A stretch of DNA of 53,272 nucleotides, taken from the NCBI GenBank assembly GCA_947495035.1, contig CANLXI010000039.1, positions 1-53,272 on the forward strand, given 5' to 3'. This stretch comes from an uncultured Granulosicoccus sp. Lineage in GTDB: Bacteria; Pseudomonadota; Gammaproteobacteria; Granulosicoccales; Granulosicoccaceae. The notes under the pieces were generated by a model. It did no database searches. It saw nothing but the letters and a program-made list of their open reading frames with translations, and had not been told where the DNA came from. The position numbers and the translations under genes are program-made. Positions 27,963-36,108 of the stretch are shown piece by piece. How positions within the stretch are numbered: the stretch's first letter is position 1; every line of letters starts with the position of its first letter.

Positions 27963-28440
27963 TCTGTTTGTCGCCTGATTCGCAGAGAAAGTGTGTGGCG
28001 ACAATTTTTTAGCATAATCCTCTAGTGCAAACAAGCGGTGAGGGCCCGGCTCAACAGACAATTACACTTCTGTACAGGATGAACTACCGGATCGAAATGC
28101 TGTATGCGCAGGTTACAAAGCGCGCCCCTTGTGCGAGACGCGACAATAGGAATGACATGAACCGGATTGCTCCGACCATTGACTAGCCATTGGTCGCAAC
28201 CTCTATGCAAGCTGTTGTTTGATGCCAAGGACCCGTGCTAGCTTGCGTTCACTTCAACTGGTTTGCAGCTTTGCTGCGAGGGCTGTTCGAGCTGCGAGCT
28301 GAGGGCTGCGAGCTGAGGGCTGAGGGCTGAGGGCTGAGGGCTGAGGGCTGAGGGCTGAGGGCTGAAGGCTGAAGGCTGAAGGCTGAAGGCTGAGGGCAAG
28401 GATAGACAGCCTGTTCATCAGATCAAGCGAAAGGTGGGAC
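27963..28440. other. Gap with heptamer array
   Basis: No gene seen. It contains the promoter of the depolymerase gene (minus) and of the small helical protein (plus). Its right half is a heptamer array described separately. Confidence 0.5.
28289..28393. repeat. Heptanucleotide array of GGGCTGA type, about 15 units
   Basis: Period of 7 bp with three unit forms: mixed GAGCTGC, GAGCTGA and GGGCTGC at the left, then GGGCTGA, then AGGCTGA at the right. It ends 47 bp before the start of the gene at 28441, so the array is in that gene's leader or promoter region. The unit is unlike those at 1-189 and 12787-13053 but has the same length and purine-rich strand. Confidence 0.95.
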
Positions 28441-28872
28441 ATGTCCGGCAACTACATGCTGTTTCCCTGGTCGACCGAGTTCTGGCAACTGTTCCTGAAC
28501 AACCCCATGCACGGGGAAGTTGATCAGGAAATTCTGCCGAGCTGGTTCTCAACCAATATCATTGTGACAGGCCTTGGCGAACCTGAACTGGAACAAAGAA
28601 TTGTCACGGAAGTGGCGACGTATGGAAAACAGCTCGGTGAATTGACCGATGTCGTACTGGCATTGGCTCAGACCATCAAGCTGACTGACAGCGAAGCGCT
28701 ACAGGAATTGCAAACAATTGCCGAACAGGTAGAATCAACGAAGCGGGCGCATCGCAAGTCTGTGCAACAGCGTGCCGAACTCGCACTCAAGGAACTGGCT
28801 GAGGCAGATCCAGAAGGACTATTACGACTCATGGAGGCATATCAACCGCCCCAGGCGATTCACAAGTCCTGA
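28441..28872 (+). CDS. Small helical protein, function unknown
   Basis: A 143-residue protein with AGGTGG before its ATG. After an aromatic N-terminus (MLFPWSTEFWQLF) it is predicted almost wholly helical, with heptad-like stretches (EALQELQTIAEQVESTKRA). No signal peptide. The size, helical character and a neighbouring PHB depolymerase would fit a phasin-like polyester-granule protein, but I see no diagnostic phasin motif, so this is a guess from context. Confidence 0.65.
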   Translation: MSGNYMLFPWSTEFWQLFLNNPMHGEVDQEILPSWFSTNIIVTGLGEPELEQRIVTEVATYGKQLGELTDVVLALAQTIKLTDSEALQELQTIAEQVESTKRAHRKSVQQRAELALKELAEADPEGLLRLMEAYQPPQAIHKS

Positions 28873-29160
28873 ATCAATACTACCGATCGAACCGATGGTG
28901 ATTTTGACGTTGTAAACCAGCTCAACTTTGCCGGCGGCGTGTGGAAGAGGACAGGATTCACATCAGTTCAAGGAAGGGGAGTCCGCCGGACTCAAACTGA
29001 TTCAGCAAAGAACATACCTGAACGTGTGCGTAACCATGTCCTCGAATATCTGGAAATTATCATCGTGATATAAACTGGCGAGTTCAAAAGCAACATGCAC
29101 ACGAACTTGTATGAAACTCGTTCATGTGCATGTCGAGAAATACTTGCTAGCGGTTGTTGA

Positions 29161-29466
29161 TCAGTGGGCAGCTTCCAGCTCTTCAATAACCATCTTTCCT
29201 CCTTGATCAACCACGTAGAACTTCACATTGTCTCCCTTCGCCAGGCCATCCAGCATGCTAGTGTCCTGAACCCCGAAAACCATGCTCATTGGCGGCATAT
29301 CCAGATTCACGATAGGTCCGTGCTTGATGGTGATCTTTCCGGTACTCGTATCGATTTTCTTGATGACACCTTCGGTCATCGGATGATCTCCACTGGCAAA
29401 TGCTGCTGGTGTCACGATAATTGATGCAAGCAGCGCGATGGGTAATAACATGGAACGGAGTTTCAT
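29161..29466 (-). CDS. CusF-like periplasmic copper-binding protein
   Basis: A 101-residue protein with a signal peptide (about 1-24, AAFASGDH). The CusF-type small beta-barrel shows GVIKKIDTSTGKITIKHGPI and LDMPPMSMVFGV, whose His and Met residues are the copper(I)/silver(I) ligands in CusF. It would bind copper in the periplasm and pass it to an efflux complex or oxidase. It is the last gene of the minus-strand copper cluster, 52 bp after the cupredoxin. Confidence 0.9.
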   Translation of the reverse strand: MKLRSMLLPIALLASIIVTPAAFASGDHPMTEGVIKKIDTSTGKITIKHGPIVNLDMPPMSMVFGVQDTSMLDGLAKGDNVKFYVVDQGGKMVIEELEAAH

Positions 29467-29518
29467 TACTTTATGATTCCTGATTGAACGTGAGTTGTAG
29501 TATTTTTGAACCTTTGAT

Positions 29519-30025
29519 TCAACTATCAGATTCGACTGAAATAGTGCCTTTCATACCTGCCTGGTAGTGACCTGCAATCAAGCATGCAAAATCAAACTCA
29601 CCTGCTCGATTGAAAGTCCAGATTATTTCTCCTTGTCCTCCAGCGGACACATGAGTCATGTAGGGCTCATCGTGCTCCATTCCAGGAAACTTGAGCATCA
29701 TTTCTGCATGTTCGTCGTTGGTCTCGGTGGTGCCCAGTACAAATTCGTGCAATACCTGCCCATCGTTTTTCGCGGTAAATCGAACAGTCTCACCCTGTTT
29801 GATATTCAGCATTGATGGTACGAACGTCATACTGTCCAACATCGAAACATCGATGGTGCGTGATACCTGTCCCGCATCTCCCGCGATACCCCAGGGCTTC
29901 TGTTCCTTCACGACTTCCATGTTGGCGTTGTGGTCGTCTTTTCCGGCTTTGTCACCATGTGCGTAAGCAGCAGGTACTGAAGATACCGCGATCAGTGTCA
30001 ACGCTGCCAATACAGTATTTTTCAT
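29519..30025 (-). CDS. Exported cupredoxin (plastocyanin-like)
   Basis: A 168-residue protein with a signal peptide (about 1-22, AAYAHGDK) and a type 1 copper cupredoxin domain: MLNIKQGETVRFTAKN, the first ligand His in VLHEFVLG, and the C-terminal cluster FDFACLIAGHYQAGMKG with Cys, His and Met ligands. A His/Asp-rich N-terminal stretch may add copper sites. ATG 30025 is chosen because it starts the signal peptide; a longer frame runs into the oxidase gene. It lies 37 bp after the oxidase gene. Confidence 0.9.
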   Translation of the reverse strand: MKNTVLAALTLIAVSSVPAAYAHGDKAGKDDHNANMEVVKEQKPWGIAGDAGQVSRTIDVSMLDSMTFVPSMLNIKQGETVRFTAKNDGQVLHEFVLGTTETNDEHAEMMLKFPGMEHDEPYMTHVSAGGQGEIIWTFNRAGEFDFACLIAGHYQAGMKGTISVESDS

Positions 30026-30062
30026 AGTTTTTTTCTCTGAATTGTGGGCTTTATACATGTAT

Positions 30063-31472
30063 CTAACCGAGTCGTCTTGAAGGCTTTCTGACATCAAATT
30101 CAACAGTTTCGGTTGGTTTGGAAGGTGCCATACTTGACGAAGACACTTCAGATTTGAAGCGTGCAGGCTGATCCAGTTCTCCGGTATATTCCCAGGCGAT
30201 AGTGCCGGGAGGGTGCTCGTACCATCCTGGATCGGAATAGTCACCTCGTGGCTGGTCAGCACGAACCTTGAGCATGGAGAACATACCGCCCATCTCAACC
30301 GAGCCAAACGGGCCATCACCGGTCATCATTTTCGCCGTGTTATCAGGCAAGGGCATCTCCATTTCGGTCATGTCGGCCATGCCTCGCTCTCCCATTACCA
30401 TGTAATCGGGAATGACACTGCCAATCTGCTGAGCCATGCCTGAATGATCGACACCAATCATGGTGGGCACATCGTGCCCCATGGCATTCATCGTATGGTG
30501 GCTCTTGTGACAGTGAAAGGCCCAATCGCCTGGCTCGTCAGCGACAAATTCAAACTGCCTCATCTGACCAACTGCAATATCAGTTGTTACCTCCCACTGC
30601 CTGGCAGAGGTTTGGGTTGGTCCGCCATCCGTCCCGGTTACAACAAACTCATGTCCGTGCAAATGGATCGGATGGTTGGTCATGGTCAGGTTTCCGAAAC
30701 GCATACGAACCTTGTCACCTTGACGCACATTGAATGAATCAAGTCCTGGAAAAATCCGACTGTTCCAGGACCACAGATTAAAATCCAGCATGGTCATGAT
30801 CTTCGGAGTTGCAGCCCCGGGCACAATGTCATAGGCATTCATGATGACGCAGAAGTCCCGATCCACATCACTGATCAATTTGTGTTTCCCTTTTGGATGC
30901 GTAACCCAGGAACCCATCATGCCCATGGCCATCTGGACCATTTCATCCCCGTGGGGGTGGTACATGAACGTGCCGGGCCGCTTTGCCACAAATTCGTAAA
31001 CGTACGTCTTGCCCGCGGGGATCGCCGGCTGATTGAGGCCGGAAACACCGTCCATACCGTTGGGCAGGCGTTGACCATGCCAGTGAATACTCGTGTGTTC
31101 AGGCAGATTATTGGTTACGTAGATTCGGACCCGGTCACCCTCAACAACTTCAATCGTGGGTCCCGGGCTTTGTCCGTTGTAACCCCATAGATTAGCGTTG
31201 AAACCCGGCGTCATTTCTCGCACAACCGGCTCGGCAATCAGGTGGAATTCCTTGACATTGTTTCGCATGCGAAAGGGCAGGGTCCAGCTGTTGGGTGTCA
31301 CTACCGGATTGTAGTCAGGACCGCTGTCCGGATACAAAGGAGGCATTGTAGTTACCTCAGTTTGCATCACTGGTTCTGGCAAAGCTGCCATCAGATTTCG
31401 GCTGACGCTACCTGCCGCCACAGCTCCACCGGTCATGGTGGCGTACTTCATGAAATCACGTCTTGAACTCAT
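30063..31472 (-). CDS. TAT-exported multicopper oxidase (copper oxidase)
   Basis: A 469-residue oxidase that probably converts periplasmic Cu(I) to the less toxic Cu(II). The twin-arginine signal SSRRDFMKYATM opens the protein. All four copper-binding motifs are present: SIHWHGQRLPNG, MYHPHGDEM, NHPIHLHGHEF and AFHCHKSHHTMNAMGH (Cys, His and Met for the type 1 site). It is shorter than the roughly 600-residue CopA of classic cop operons and lacks a long Met-rich insert, as seen in other gammaproteobacterial copper oxidases next to TolC and CusF genes. Confidence 0.92.
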   Translation of the reverse strand: MSSRRDFMKYATMTGGAVAAGSVSRNLMAALPEPVMQTEVTTMPPLYPDSGPDYNPVVTPNSWTLPFRMRNNVKEFHLIAEPVVREMTPGFNANLWGYNGQSPGPTIEVVEGDRVRIYVTNNLPEHTSIHWHGQRLPNGMDGVSGLNQPAIPAGKTYVYEFVAKRPGTFMYHPHGDEMVQMAMGMMGSWVTHPKGKHKLISDVDRDFCVIMNAYDIVPGAATPKIMTMLDFNLWSWNSRIFPGLDSFNVRQGDKVRMRFGNLTMTNHPIHLHGHEFVVTGTDGGPTQTSARQWEVTTDIAVGQMRQFEFVADEPGDWAFHCHKSHHTMNAMGHDVPTMIGVDHSGMAQQIGSVIPDYMVMGERGMADMTEMEMPLPDNTAKMMTGDGPFGSVEMGGMFSMLKVRADQPRGDYSDPGWYEHPPGTIAWEYTGELDQPARFKSEVSSSSMAPSKPTETVEFDVRKPSRRLG

Positions 31473-31574
31473 ATCTTATCGGTGTCCTGTGAATCAGGTA
31501 AGGTGTCCAAGCTATCCCGTGTACGTTGTCAGGCACAGCTGGCTCGATGAGGTTGTCGATCAAATGTTTACACA

Positions 31575-33008
31575 CTAGTGACCCGCTCCTTCGTCACCAC
31601 CGGCGGCGGCCATGGCGCCGACAGAGACATTCATGGGTTGTCCCATCATGGCTGCCTGCAGGGCAGAATCTGCCATCCAGAACTGTTCGGACGCCTTGAT
31701 CGCGGACATCACCGATGAAATCTGTGTGCGAGAATCAGCCAGTAGTTCAAACACGCCAATCAACATGCCGTTGTACTGCATGACGTTCTCTTCAGAAATC
31801 AGACTACGTAGTGGAACTACCTCGTCGCGATAGAAACTCGAAAGGTCATAACTGGTTCGATAAGCGGAGTAGGTCTCCCGAAGGCTTGAAGAGGCATTTC
31901 GCAGCGTAGCCGCATAGTCGTTGGCTGCAGCCAGAGTTCGGGCACTCATGGCTTCCCGCTTCATGCCACCCCAATCGAAAAACGGCAGACTCACCGCGAC
32001 TTCGTAACCGCTCAGAGATTCCGACTCTTCAGGACCGCTTGCCTCTGTCTGCCGGTAGCCCAACTCGATATCTGTGAACGATGTTATGTTGGTAATACCT
32101 TCTGAGCGGGCAACGCGCTCAAGGCTTGCCTTTGCCATCCGGATATCAAGACGCCTGTCTCCGAGTGTTTCACTGGCCTCTCCTGGCAGGATCGGTTGGG
32201 AGGGCAGCTCAGGCAACTGTTCCGGTAGCTTCAGGTTAGCTGCCTGCAGATCATCCAGTCCCAAAGCCCTGACCAGCCTCTCCCTGGCCGCTACAGCCTC
32301 GTGCCGTGCGGTGGCCAACTGCATTGTGGCATCAGCATAGAACACTTGCTGTCGAGCCCTTTCCAGACGGCTGAAGTTGCCAACGCTTTCCAGTCTGCGG
32401 CCCATCTCAGCCGATGCGTCAGCGCTGGTTCTGACTTGCTCCGCAAATGCAGCGACTTGCTTGGCCGCTACAGCTTGTGTCCATGCCTGTCGCACGGCCG
32501 TCACTTCGGACACAACATCTGCAGTCAACTGAATTCGAGCACGCTCCACACCACGTTTCGCCGCACCTTGTTTCATCGGTAGCAAAAGCACGTCCAACAA
32601 ACCAAAAGCCATGAATTTCTCTACATCCTTGGTTGCATTATCGTCTGACACAAGGCGTTCAAATGAAAATATCGGATTGGGAATGCGACCCGACTGAGCA
32701 GCGCTCGCACCACTTTCCCATCCTCGTGCGATCAATGCCTGGATGGAGGGGCTGTTCGCAAGTGCCAAATGTACTGCACCGTCGCGTGTCAGTGGTTCAG
32801 CCAACAAGGCATTCGCAGTGTCAGATCTTGCAATCCTTTGGCGATTCGTACGCGCCAGCTCCAGATTTCCACCCGTGAAAACCGAAGCCTCATCGTTTGT
32901 CCATGCAATCGACTCATTCACATCAAAGGTGACACAACCACTCAATACGGTAGTCGTCAGGAATGCGACGGTCAGTGGTTTTACAACTCGATTCCGTGAA
33001 AGGTTCAT
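31575..33008 (-). CDS. TolC-family outer membrane efflux lipoprotein
   Basis: A 477-residue outer membrane factor. The lipobox is TVLSGC (lipidated Cys25), as in CusC-like channels. The rest shows the two TolC repeats with long helices, for example VERARIQLTADVVSEVTAVR and QAWTQAVAAKQVAAFAEQV, and a Gly/Asp-rich turn before the second beta-strand pair. It would form the exit duct for copper. The matching CusA/CusB-type pump genes are not in the window. Its start overlaps the end of the upstream gene by 4 bp. A Met/Ala/Gly-rich tail ends the protein. Confidence 0.9.
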   Translation of the reverse strand: MNLSRNRVVKPLTVAFLTTTVLSGCVTFDVNESIAWTNDEASVFTGGNLELARTNRQRIARSDTANALLAEPLTRDGAVHLALANSPSIQALIARGWESGASAAQSGRIPNPIFSFERLVSDDNATKDVEKFMAFGLLDVLLLPMKQGAAKRGVERARIQLTADVVSEVTAVRQAWTQAVAAKQVAAFAEQVRTSADASAEMGRRLESVGNFSRLERARQQVFYADATMQLATARHEAVAARERLVRALGLDDLQAANLKLPEQLPELPSQPILPGEASETLGDRRLDIRMAKASLERVARSEGITNITSFTDIELGYRQTEASGPEESESLSGYEVAVSLPFFDWGGMKREAMSARTLAAANDYAATLRNASSSLRETYSAYRTSYDLSSFYRDEVVPLRSLISEENVMQYNGMLIGVFELLADSRTQISSVMSAIKASEQFWMADSALQAAMMGQPMNVSVGAMAAAGGDEGAGH

Positions 33009-33637
33009 TCCGGGCTCCCGACTTCAGCATCCTTCTGAACATTACGCCTGGTAGCTTCATAGGCCTCTTTCGCGTAGGTTCTCCAACCGCCTATCTCACC
33101 AACGCGATCATTGGCGGCTTTCCAATCCCCAGGCGGGTTGTCATCATAAAAACGATGACCGCTTGTGGCCGACTGGTAGGACAATGTCATTGGTTGTGCA
33201 ATAGCATTCTTGTTGACCGCTGTTTCCATCGTCAAGGCCGTGTCAGTGGAGTCGATTCGCTTGGCAGTTGCCGCGGGGATGGGGGTGGTTACAACAGCGG
33301 CTTCCATCGCCTCACTCTCAACATGCGCCTCGACTTCGCTCTTCGCGTTAGCCTCAGCCTGAGTTGCCTGGTAGGCCTCATTTGCATAGCTACGCCATCC
33401 ACCGATCTCACCCACGGTGTCATTGGATTCCTTCCAGCTGCTACGCTCGCCACCATCCAGCGTTCTGTAACCAATCAAGGAGGATTCATAACCGAGCCCA
33501 CCAGACGCGGTCGGTGTTGGTTCATGCGCGTCCGCGTACACGGGCATGATCCCCGAGGTTCCGAAGGCGGAAATCGACAGTGTGAGCATGAACGCGGTTC
33601 CTGAATAATTGATCGGAATTTTTTTAGGCATTGTCAA
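33005..33637 (-). CDS. Exported protein with duplicated W-GGWRxYA repeat
   Basis: A 210-residue secreted protein (signal about 1-37, PVYADAHE). Two near-identical repeats stand out: residues 68-92 (from WKESNDTVGEIGGWR) and 172-196 (from WKAANDRVGEIGGWR), each ending in YA.EAY.AT. Between them is an Ala/Glu/Thr-rich, low-complexity linker. I do not recognise the family. First gene of the copper operon and translationally coupled to TolC, so a periplasmic role in copper efflux or sensing is likely; that is inference from position. ATG 33631 is an alternative start two codons in. Confidence 0.75.
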   Translation of the reverse strand: MTMPKKIPINYSGTAFMLTLSISAFGTSGIMPVYADAHEPTPTASGGLGYESSLIGYRTLDGGERSSWKESNDTVGEIGGWRSYANEAYQATQAEANAKSEVEAHVESEAMEAAVVTTPIPAATAKRIDSTDTALTMETAVNKNAIAQPMTLSYQSATSGHRFYDDNPPGDWKAANDRVGEIGGWRTYAKEAYEATRRNVQKDAEVGSPE

Positions 33638-33865
33638 GAATATGGGTCCGTTTGGTTTCTGATTTGATGATTCAGGGGTACGCCGTCAGGGCTGCTGCTC
33701 ATTGCCAACTCATGGCGATAGCAAGGCAAATGATGTTGGCGCAATCACCTTACATTTCAGCTCCAGCGAGATTACAAATTGCTGACAATCACTCCTGCAG
33801 CGACATGTGCAATGCGATCATCGTTCGACAGTTCACACGGATAACAGAAAAGTAATCTGGCTGTT
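33638..33865. promoter_or_regulatory. Copper operon upstream region
   Basis: This gap precedes the minus-strand copper operon and must hold its promoter. I do not see a clear CueR, CusR or CopR box. Two TTACA half-sites occur (in TTACATTTC and ATTACAAAT, about 33750-33780) and could be part of an operator, but this is weak. No coding frame is convincing. Confidence 0.35.
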
Positions 33866-34058
33866 GGGGTATCATCATTCAGATGCCCCACCAGTCACGA
33901 ACCACACGAGGATGAAGTGAAAGCGGGGCACTCTGAAATTCTGTCAATGTGGAGAGCGTCGCTCTGTCGCCCGGCAGGTACCTTGCCTGCAGCAGAGTGA
34001 TAGCAAAGACTGCGAAAATCCCATGGTCCTGCCTGTTTGCCAGCAGGATCATTTTTTA
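33866..34058 (+). ncRNA. Candidate structured RNA with U-tract terminator
   Basis: Several hairpins lie in a row on the plus strand: GGGGTATC/GATGCCCC (33866-33889, one G-U pair), GAGCG/CGCTC near 33956, GCAGG/CCTGC near 33975, and a final TCCTGC/GCAGGA stem (34027-34048) followed within 4 nt by TTTTTT (34052-34057). No plus-strand gene ends here, so the terminator has no protein-coding owner. It is divergent from the copper operon. A TTCACA-15-TAATCT promoter-like pair sits just upstream. It might be a small RNA; alternatively the last stem acts for the minus-strand BON gene. Confidence 0.4.
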
Positions 34059-34080
34059 CGAGCATGACTCTGGAGATCGA

Positions 34081-34380
34081 CTAGTCTGTAAAGATCATGT
34101 TTCTGATGTCGGAAGCTCCCAGAACACGCATGGCCAGTCTTCCCAGTTGGGCTTTCTCATAAACACTGTCTGTATGTCCTGACAATGTGATGATACCGCT
34201 ACTATCCATGGTTGCGTTCACACTCGGATAGGATCCCAGATCGTGCCTGAACTCATGCCATGAAATATGAGTATCAACAGGATCTTTTTGGATCGGGGTT
34301 TGTACAATTTCATGTGATGCGTAGGTATTGCCGAACGTCACAAACAAGGCAAGTAATGTCACAGCGATGAACAGTTTCAT
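34081..34380 (-). CDS. Exported BON-domain protein
   Basis: A 99-residue protein with a signal peptide (about 1-21, NTYASHE). The C-terminal half is a BON-like domain: VNATMDSSGIITLSGHTDS, then EKAQLGRLAMRVLGASDIRN. BON domains bind membranes or interact with other envelope proteins, as in OsmY. Single gene, minus strand, with no partner nearby; the copper operon follows on the same strand 443 bp away. Confidence 0.78.
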   Translation of the reverse strand: MKLFIAVTLLALFVTFGNTYASHEIVQTPIQKDPVDTHISWHEFRHDLGSYPSVNATMDSSGIITLSGHTDSVYEKAQLGRLAMRVLGASDIRNMIFTD

Positions 34381-35071
34381 AGTGGCGTATTGGTATATTC
34401 AAGGGTTCTGGTAATACAACTCGAAAGTTGTTCATGACGGCAGACTCTGGTTAACTCGTCGCCGCTTGCAGCAGGTTAGCGCGCGCGGTTAACAAGCAGC
34501 GATCAGTGGGATTACGTTCACATTACTCCGCGTGGAAACCTTGTTGAGTTCGATCAAGTCAATTGCTCAATCGACTCGGCACTTGATCTTCACCATTCTC
34601 GGTTCGCGTCACGAAGATGAAAACCCACTGAAGTGATTGCTTCATTGACTTGCACTCGGGTCGTGAGGGCCTGCGTGCGTTGTCAGGGGGTAGCGGACTA
34701 CGTGCTGTCAGGTGGGCAGAAGAGTGCCCCCACAGAAAGACGACCGAACCTGGCCAGTTGCATCAGATCTCAGCAAGCTTCACCCTTGTCTTGATGCTCC
34801 CATCACAGCTGTGCATTTATGCCACCAACGCCTGACCTGATCGGCTGTTCAAGGGGGTAACAACGGCCAAAACAACGTTCCTTGTGTAATCGATCCATTG
34901 CTATAATGAATGCCTTGCAAACAATTCGGTCGTACTTTGTCAAATGCAGACTGAAGTTGAAATGTAAGCTTCCCGTTGTTCTTGTGCAAGTGCGAGAAAG
35001 TCATTCTGGTAATCAGATATTTACTACGGAGGAAGTTGCGAGATGCATAGGCATGTTCAGGCAGGGCTGAA
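34381..35071. other. 690-bp gap with a promoter at its right end
   Basis: No gene is convincing. At its right end is an extended -10 promoter described separately. The remainder carries only short frames without ribosome sites and no clear repeats. Confidence 0.45.
34899..34907 (+). promoter_or_regulatory. Extended -10 promoter TGCTATAAT
   Basis: A perfect extended -10 element (TG-N-TATAAT) lies about 165 bp before the formyltransferase start, with no good -35 at the usual distance (a TTGTGT lies only 14 bp upstream). It implies a long 5' leader. Confidence 0.5.
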
Positions 35072-36058
35072 TTGAACACAACAGTGAAGACTCCCGACAT
35101 TTCCAGTGAAAGCAAGTCTCCCCGGCTGGTATTGATCACCAATGGGTTGCGTCCTTTAACCTATCGATTCGCGGAGCTGCAAGGAAACCCGATCGGAATC
35201 GTCTCCTGGTACGGTGCGGAATCAGGTGGCTTGGTCAAGTACATTGAAAAATCGAGGTTTCTCGCTCCTCTCTATGCCCGCCTTCGGCGACGAGCGTATG
35301 CGTCACTGTCACATTTATGCAGCGAAAACAATCTGCTCTACGCCAACATTCAAAAGAGCCAACACCGAGCGCTACACGACATTCTGGCCAGCTGGAAGCC
35401 TGATCTCGTAATCACTTCCGGATGCCCTTGGGTACCTGTGCAGGCGCTACACGCAACTCGATTTGGAGGGGTCAATCTCCATCCCTCGTTGTTACCGGCA
35501 TACCGAGGAGCAGACCCCTTGATTTGGCAGGTAGTCGATCAAGTCGAGTATATGGGGGTGTCGGTGCACCGACTCACAGAACACTATGACGCTGGTTCGA
35601 TTCTGGCACAGCACAAGGAGCTTCGACCACATGGAGCTCATCGTCAGGAACTGCTTCAAAGACTTGAGGGCGAGAAGGGATACGAGCTTCTTGATTCAAT
35701 TGTCAGCCAGTTGAAAAATTCAGATAATCTCATTGAGGAGGTTCAACCTGACGCCAGTCCCACCAGTGCAGCAACAAAACTTTCCATGCATGAAATAGGA
35801 CGCCGATGGGCTCTTGATGATCTGGATGCAGCGTGTGTTTGGGATATTTTGAAGTATCATGATCGTTGCCCTGATCAATGGTTGGCCTTGAATGGATGGC
35901 GACGCTTTTTTTCATGGAAACCAGTGTCGCTGCAGTACGTCACAGACCATGACTTCGCCCATTCATCCAAGTGTTGGTCAATCAGAAATGATGGCCCCAC
36001 CATTCTTCTGATGAACAAGCAGGCCATAATCAAGCTTCGAGCAGTGTATCGTGGTTGA
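35072..36058 (+). CDS. Formyltransferase-family enzyme (Fmt-like)
   Basis: A 328-residue formyltetrahydrofolate-dependent transferase. The catalytic triad is visible: Asn135 and His137 in NLHPSLLPAYRGADP and Asp173 in HYDAGSILAQ. The N-terminus (LVLITNGLRPLTYRFAE) is a Rossmann-like strand. It differs from true methionyl-tRNA formyltransferase in the C-terminal part and lacks a neighbouring def gene, so it is more likely a sugar- or metabolite-modifying relative. The start is TTG with AGGG at 5 bp; GTG 35084 is an alternative. Confidence 0.82.
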   Translation: MNTTVKTPDISSESKSPRLVLITNGLRPLTYRFAELQGNPIGIVSWYGAESGGLVKYIEKSRFLAPLYARLRRRAYASLSHLCSENNLLYANIQKSQHRALHDILASWKPDLVITSGCPWVPVQALHATRFGGVNLHPSLLPAYRGADPLIWQVVDQVEYMGVSVHRLTEHYDAGSILAQHKELRPHGAHRQELLQRLEGEKGYELLDSIVSQLKNSDNLIEEVQPDASPTSAATKLSMHEIGRRWALDDLDAACVWDILKYHDRCPDQWLALNGWRRFFSWKPVSLQYVTDHDFAHSSKCWSIRNDGPTILLMNKQAIIKLRAVYRG

Positions 36059-36108
36059 GCTCATCAAGAGAGATGGATGTGAGAGAAGTCGAGACCCACG
36101 CTTGAGCT

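Noticed and set aside
29161..33637. Complete copper efflux system
   Set aside because: The operon lacks CusA/CusB or a copper P-type ATPase in this window, so only resistance accessory parts can be claimed.
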